Below, one piece after another: positions 58,401 through 64,000 of a stretch of DNA of 64,000 nucleotides. The notes below the pieces were generated by a model. That model was not told where the DNA came from, made no database searches, and saw only the letters and a list, made by a program, of their open reading frames with translations. The DNA lies in NCBI GenBank assembly GCA_015680685.1, contig MNCI01036264.1, positions 101,119 through 165,118 on the forward strand. Direction: 5' to 3'. Numbering within the stretch: the stretch's first letter is position 1; each line of letters starts with the position of its first letter. Both the position numbers and the translations under genes were made by a program. Source of the DNA: Gnetum montanum (lineage: Eukaryota > Streptophyta > Gnetopsida > Gnetales > Gnetaceae).

Positions 58401-59700
58401 CTCTTTGTTGTCCCATCACAATTGAGATAAATGATTAGCAACTACGTTCTTGGTGCCTTTACGAACAATCATCATAAGATTGAACTCTTGTAAGATTCTA
58501 AGCCATCGTATGATGTGAGGGCTTACCATTGGCTTATTCATTAGGAACCTTATTACACTATGATATGTGTGTATGAATACCTTATAGCCTAAGACATAGT
58601 GCCTGAATTATTCTAGTGCAAACACTACAACCACTAATTCTTTCTCCGTTGTAGTCTAGTTAAGTTATGTACCAATGATACTTCAACTTGCACAATGGAT
58701 GTAATAAGGATGTTTTTGATCATCTAACTGTGTAATTATGGCTCCTAAAGTATAGTTGGATGCATCAGTCATTATGTGGAATGGCCTGGACCAGTCAGGA
58801 GCCTATAGAATGGGTGTTTTTAGGAGCTTCTATTTTAAAGCTTGGAAAGCTAGTTTGCATTCCCTGGTCCATTCAAAAGGTACGTCCTTTTTTCGTTAAT
58901 TCAACCAATGGTTTTGCAACCTTTGAAAAGTTCTTAATAAACCTTCTGTAGTAGCCAATGTGTCCAAGGAATGACTAGATATCTTTTACAGTTTCTGGTT
59001 GACAGGTAATTCCTTGGATAACTTTGATCTTTTTGAGGTCTACCTCTATCCATGTTTGTAAAATGTTATGCCCTACTATGATGCCTTCTTGGACCATCAA
59101 ATGGCTTTTCTACTAGTTGAGCCTTAAATTGGCTTCTACACATCATTTTAATACTTGCTCCAACCGATCCAAGGCTTGATCAAAGTTTTCTCCATAGGTG
59201 GAGAAGTCATCCATGAAGACTTCCACACCATTTCCTATCTACTACTAGAATATGCTTAGAACTAATCGTTGAATCATTGCAGGGGAATTACACAAGCCAA
59301 ACGACATCTGTTTGAATGAAAATGTTCCCCAAGGACTAGTAAACATAGTCTTGGCTTGGTCTTCTAGGACTATTTGTATTTGGTTGTACCCACTGTACCC
59401 ATTGAGAAAACTATAGTAGCGATGCCTTGTGATGGTATCTAAGACTTTGTAAACGAATGGCAATGGAAAGTGGTCCTTGAATGTTGCCATGTTTAGTAAC
59501 CTAAAATCTATGCACACCCTCCATTTGCCTCCCTTTTTGGGGACTATAACTAAGGGGCTAACCCATTCACTATCAACAATGGGGTAGATGAACCCAACTT
59601 TTACAAGTTGTTCAATTTCTTCCTTAACTACTTGCTTCAGCTTTGGGTTCAATCGTCTCTGCGGTTGTCTTCGAGGCTTCATGGAGAGGTTAGTATAAAT
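58401..59700 (-). pseudogene. Reverse transcriptase and RNase H of element F (Athila-like)
   Basis: Minus strand from 59682: RQPQRRLNPKLKQVVKEEIE, YPIVDSEWVSPLVIVPKKGG, WRVCIDFRLLN, then FLNGYSGYNQI, where the catalytic Asp of LDG is Asn (about 59395). FKQMSFGLCNSPAMIQR follows, and VEVFMDDFSTYGENFDQALD retains the Asp pair (about 59220). Tether [16 protein letters not shown], then the RNase H: APDWSRPFHIMTDASN, QKHPYYI, EKELVVVVFALE and GTKNVVANHLSQL (58860-58430). The FMDDFS.YG signature is typical of Athila. Stops occur after position 59245 and in RNase H. Confidence 0.9.
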
Positions 59701-60075
59701 TCTATGTTGGCATATCCTAGGATCTATTTCATTTAATTCAGGATATGACCAAGCAAAGGCTTTTAACCATTTGTTTATTACCTTTAGCAGTCTCTATTTT
59801 TGTTGCAGAGCCAGCTTAGTGTTAATAATTATCAATTTTCCATTTTTAAGAAACGTGTATTCCATACTGGTGGGCAATGATTTTAACTCAAGAGGCTCTT
59901 GCTTAAAGTTATCAAGGATTTCCAACCTTTCCCAGTTTATATTTTCAAGGTCAAGACTTGGAAGTTGATGATGAACTTGCTCTAATATGTCTATGCTATC
60001 GATGTAAGTGCAAGTCAAACCCTCAGTTGGTTCCATGCATATCATTGAACTACTCTCTTGATTAACTGTCAGCCA

Positions 60076-60640
60076 CTACATGCCTTCCTGTCTTGTGTCT
60101 ACTCCATACAAACATCTTTGTATATCAATGACTTCTGCACACTGATTGCATGCACACAATGTTAAACGTTGCACAAACCATGACTTCTGCATGCAATTAC
60201 ACCCTGAGTCACTGTATGCAATGCATGGAACTTTCTTCTTCTTGATCTTTCCAAATTTATTTTCCTTTGATATTTCTAGGGAAAGATTGCAGATTCCTAG
60301 GGATGTGTCAACTGTGCTTAGCCATGCTCTTTCCATTATGATTGGGAAATCCCCCTTACCGTTGTTTACTTGAATCACTAGGAAGTCAGCTCGATACAAC
60401 CACCCACAAACAGTGGTGACAATGTCCTCCACTAGTCCCAATGGGACAGTGATGGACTAGTTGGCCATCTCTAAATAAATGTTACTCTTTTTTCATGAAG
60501 GTAGGTTCCAAGCTTTGTACATTTCTTGAGAAATCAGGTTAACACCAAAACTTGAATCCAAAAGAGCTTTGCACGACTCATTTCTAGCAATTTTTAGATA
60601 TATCATAGGACTCCCAGTATCAGAGAATTTCCTAGGATAT
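60076..60640 (-). pseudogene. Aspartic protease region of element F
   Basis: Minus strand: CKALLDSSFGVNLISQEMYK near 60580-60530, with D-S-S-F-G at the active-site position, then (60441-60076) GLVEDIVTTVCGW, ADFLVIQVNNGKGDFPIIME. Co-linear with the protease of copy A (6790-7226). Followed by a Cys-containing linker of unknown role. Confidence 0.7.
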
Positions 60641-60879
60641 GACAAGCTTTTATCCAATCGGTGATAGCATGAATTAACATGACCATATGCGTTCAGTGTG
60701 GTTTTTGGGTTGAAGGGAGCTTCGAAACCTCAAGTGATAGTGAGGCGGTTGAAGAATCAACCGCTTGTGGTTGTAAGGGCTTAGTTGGACTATTGGTTCT
60801 AAAGAAAGGTCTTTTCTTCATGTGATTGTTAGAATCAATAGTAGGTTGAGGGTTAACAGCCCTTGTGGCATTACGTTAT

Positions 60880-62650
60880 TGCGATTGGGTAGGGATTTCA
60901 CCCTGCATAGCTAGAGTAGGTGGTAATGGAGTTAAGGGTGGAAGAGGTGTAGCTGGATGAGAAGGATGGTATGTTTGTGGAACATCACCCCTAGGAGAAG
61001 GAGTCCTATAATACTCATGAGCTTTGTAGTAAGGTTCAAGAGTAACATGACCAATAGAGTCACATGGAAAGACTGGTTGCTGCACGTAATATTCATATGG
61101 GTTAGGTTGCCAGTAAGGATACTATTGCCTTGGTGGTGGCATTCCCCATGATTGTGGGTACTACCATTGTTGATACTACTTGATCAGTTGTGGCGGAGTT
61201 CCTCTTGGATAATACGTTAACTGTCTTGAGTTACCTTGAGGATAACGTAACCTTTGGGGTGTTTGCCTTTTGTTTAATTGTGGGTTGAGTGCATACACTC
61301 CAGACTTCTATAGATGTGATATTATAGGGCAACATCCCTTAGGATGATCATATTGGCATATCTTGCATCCACTATCATTGTCTGTATTTGAATCCACAAC
61401 CTCTTCGATGATAGCAACTTTGTCGTTACCCTTGTTACATGCATATTCTGCTTCTCTCTTTTTTCTCTTTTCGCGATCACTACCTTGCTCTCTAAACTCC
61501 TCTACTATTTTAAGAATGGTTTGAAATCTATTATCAAGGGAGTCCCACATTTGGTCTACATTTTTTGATACTTTCGATGCTAATTTTTGGATAGGCAAGG
61601 TTTTCCTATTCACCATCTCTTCGACTGGTGACTCTTCTTCATCCTCATAGAATCTTACTCCCATATTTCAGAGAGAAGGATCTCTATTATATTCCTCCAC
61701 ACTCTCTCTTTGCCTTAGCTCACCTTCTTCTTTAGCAACTTGCTCCAATAATCTTTGAACTTAATGGGTCTTAAGCTCGGATAGCCTTCCTTGGGCATAC
61801 ATCCCAAGGGTTCTTTGTGTTTCATGCCTAAGCCCATCTACGAGATGGCATAGCTGATCCCTCTATGAATAACCATGGCCAGGACAAAGATGTAATAATG
61901 CATAATAGCATCCCATGGCAACATCCAAGGGTTTATGGCCTCCTTGTTTCCATCCTTGGATTTTCTTTCACAAGTTGGACACTCAAGAGTATGTTTGGTA
62001 CTTATCATTGAACAATTCTAACATGGTACTCCACCTAGGAATGGATTTCAATTCTAAGGACTAGTACCAACTCTTTGCTTCTTTGATTAGCATCCGTGGG
62101 AACAACTTAAGTTTTTGCGATTTGCTTTCTATGTTTTGTAAAGCACATGCATCATGAAATGCTTGTAGATGATTTTAAGGATCAGCGTTGTAGCCCCCTT
62201 TAAATCGTGGGATGTTATTCATGTCTAATCTTTTGATTCTATTATCTTTTTGGTGCCTTGTTAGGATCCTAATAGCCTTAGTTATGTCTAGCATACTTTG
62301 AGTAACGAGTAGAGGTTCATCGTGATCATCTCGTCTATGGCATCTATGATGCCTATGTTGTTCCCTACTCTCCCTTCTTTCATAGTGTGTTTCTCTAGAG
62401 TGTCCTCACCCCCTTTCTTGACTATTTTGTCTATGACTCTCATTTCCCTTACCCTTATCCCCATGGTCTTTTTCTTTGTGACTACGTCCAGATCCTGAAG
62501 GAGAGGGTGAAGGAGATGATGAAGGTGAAGAAGAAGGAGGACCCTCACCATGTCGATGCCTACTTCCTTCTCTTTGGTGGTCATGGCCTCGATCATGGTT
62601 ATGATCAAAATGTCCATCTTTGTCATGTGTTCATGTTCCTTTTTTAGACC
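60880..62650 (-). pseudogene. gag of element F
   Basis: Minus strand. A basic and Ser/Pro/His-rich N-terminal arm (about 62640-62400) precedes the core: LDMNNIPRFKGGYN (about 62235), HLQAFHDACALQNIES, LKLFPRMLIKEAKSWYQ, ELFNDKYQTYS, LHLCPGHGY and LCHLVDGLRHETQRTLGMYA (to about 61780). A zinc-knuckle-like CKICQYDHPKGCC lies at about 61370-61330. The Tyr/Pro-rich tail (YYVQQPVFP, HPSHPATPLPPL) runs to about 60880. Same Gag as in D. A few stops interrupt it; the overlapping frame 62288-62830 is not the coding one. Confidence 0.8.
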
Positions 62651-63320
62651 CATGTGTCTGTTGATACCAAAATCTAGGTTATGGATAGTTGAGTAAAGAT
62701 TCTGATACACAACCCCTTGACCAAAGTTAACGGGAGGAACATCATTGTGTGGGCGACTGCCTGAGGTAGGTTCACCACCCTCATTTTGGCTTAGGAAATG
62801 TGGGACTTTATGTGACAACTTTCCCTTCATGGATTCATGACATCTCTCCTATTATAAGTCCCTTTGATGTTGTGCCTTTGTGGGTCGATGCTCTCTCAAT
62901 TCATGATCATGCACAACATACTCTGCCTATAAGTGCTGCATGCCAATTCATGTGAGATCACAAAGAATCATGCATGGGACAAAGCGATCAAGAGGTAACA
63001 CTATGTTACCTTTTAAATCTCGCCAACACAGTTGTTTATCCTAGTGGAGGATAAAGGTAAATTTTGGTACATATTCATCAGGATGAACATATACCACACT
63101 AAACTGTTGGGGGACTAGCAAATTATCATGTGTCCTATGCCTCCAATTGTTCCTTGTATCAAACCTAGGCGATGAAACACTTTCGTACAAAGAAGGAAAC
63201 ATGATTATCTACTTAGTGTGCAATGTATTATTATCTATTATTTTTCTTTAACCAACCCCAAGGGTTCATTCCAACAATGTAAAAGATTTCCTATGTTCTG
63301 CTTAGCGCACAAACAACAAA
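62651..63320 (-). other. 5' leader of element F
   Basis: Between PBS and gag; no domain recognised. Confidence 0.5.
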
Positions 63321-63340
63321 GTCCCCAACAATGGCGCTAA
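63320..63340 (-). other. Primer-binding site, tRNA-Asp type (element F)
   Basis: Minus strand TTAGCGCCATTGTTGGGGAC directly after the LTR end CTGCTCATCA; matches the tRNA-Asp complement TGGCGCCGTTGCCGGGGA with a few G-to-A or C-to-T changes. Confidence 0.85.
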
Positions 63341-64000
63341 TGATGAGCAGTGAGGTATCCCTACGCTCAACCATATGAATAAGAGCGTCCATGCACGATC
63401 TAGTCGAATTTCAAGTAAGTGCTTATGTACCTTTGTGGAACAAGAATGGGTTGATCAATCATTGTCTTCCCAAGCTTACTTGTATGTGACGATTGTATGG
63501 TTAAGTAAACTTGAGGCATATGATTTTTATACTTTTTATGTGTTTTTATGCCCTGTTGCTAATAACAGAGGAGAGATAGATAACTAAGTAACTAATTTAA
63601 TTTAACTACTCATTAACTAGGCTCTAACTGATCTTAATACCAATATCCATTCTCACTTTCTGTAGACATCCTGAACCAGTGCAACACTACTGAGATTACC
63701 AAACGCTAATCGTTACTAGGTTACCAAGTGTTACACGCATGCTCAAAGTGATCGTGCTATGTGTGCTTACTTAGGAGAGTTGTAGGGTGAGAGAGAATCA
63801 TTAATTAACTAAGAAAATTATTAAGTAATAATAATTAACATTAATTAATCTATTCTGAATGTTGTAAGGTTTATCACAAAGTTTGTCTTTATTGCCATAT
63901 ACAAGGTGTGCTTAGGTACACAATGCTCGAATAAAGATCCGTTCACTTTATAACTCCTACTATGGGCACGCAGAAATAATTCTAACTCTGAGAGGGAGAA
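63341..64000 (-). mobile_element. 5' LTR of element F (partial)
   Basis: Minus-strand LTR whose end CTGCTCATCA abuts the PBS. Co-linear with 54306-~54965 of the 3' LTR. About 120 bp of its start lie beyond the window. Confidence 0.9.

Larger units (their letters stand above)
54306..64000 (-). mobile_element. Athila-like element F with gag and pol (5' LTR cut by window end)
   Basis: Minus-strand element: 3' LTR 54306-55085, 5' LTR 63341 to beyond 64000, PBS, gag, protease, RT, RNase H and integrase. VFMDDFSTYG in RT, the tRNA-Asp PBS and the Gag type mark the Athila lineage. Only about 1.9 kb separates INT from the 3' LTR and it holds no ORF3. Frames are broken by stops and by loss of catalytic residues. 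Confidence 0.9.

Overview
The window looks like nuclear intergenic DNA of a land plant with a large, repeat-rich genome. I favour a gymnosperm, but this is inference from the density of old Ty3/gypsy elements and nothing in the window names a species. Overall the DNA is AT-rich. I see no intact cellular gene, tRNA or rRNA. Almost everything recognisable is a decayed LTR retrotransposon, much of it nested, of two lineages. Tat-like elements carry a second, 'archaeal-type' RNase H (aRNH). Athila-like elements have a primer site matching tRNA-Asp, LTRs running TGATGA...TCATCA, and an RT with an FMDD active site.

Layout. 1-168: GC-rich fragment. 177-~6170: 5'-truncated Tat-like element (RT, RNase H, aRNH, INT, a 38-bp tandem array, probable LTR). 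~6245-11150: Athila-like copy A (+ strand; end of gag, protease, a coiled-coil ORF here called ORF3, 3' LTR). 11151-16383: unassigned, with microsatellites, a 20-bp G-rich minisatellite and two exon-like segments. 16384-19416: minus-strand gag/PR fragment, PBS and LTR (copy B). 19417-19737: plus-strand RNase H fragment. 19738-22517 plus 31730-32684 plus 44207-45323: one minus-strand Athila-like copy (C) split by two later insertions. 22518-31729: complete element D, with both LTRs, a TTGGC target duplication, gag and ORF3 but no pol. 32685-44206: element E with ~1.5-kb LTRs and a whole gag-pol in a single frame broken only by stop codons. 45324-54305: mostly featureless, with one retroposon-like piece. 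54306-64000: minus-strand Athila-like element F (gag, PR, RT, RNase H, INT, no ORF3); its 5' LTR runs off the window.

Most notable points. (1) Both LTRs of E carry a degenerate fasciclin-like arabinogalactan protein (FLA) gene segment, i.e. a host gene captured into an LTR. (2) In E the second RNase H lies between protease and RT, whereas in the element at the left edge it lies between RNase H and integrase. (3) In the Athila-like family the pol-bearing copy lacks ORF3, and the ORF3-bearing copies lack pol while sharing LTR ends, PBS and polypurine tract, which suggests trans-complementation. (4) ORF3 is preceded in two copies by a conserved TATA/GATATC block resembling the LTR promoter. All copies are inactivated by stops, frameshifts or lost catalytic residues.
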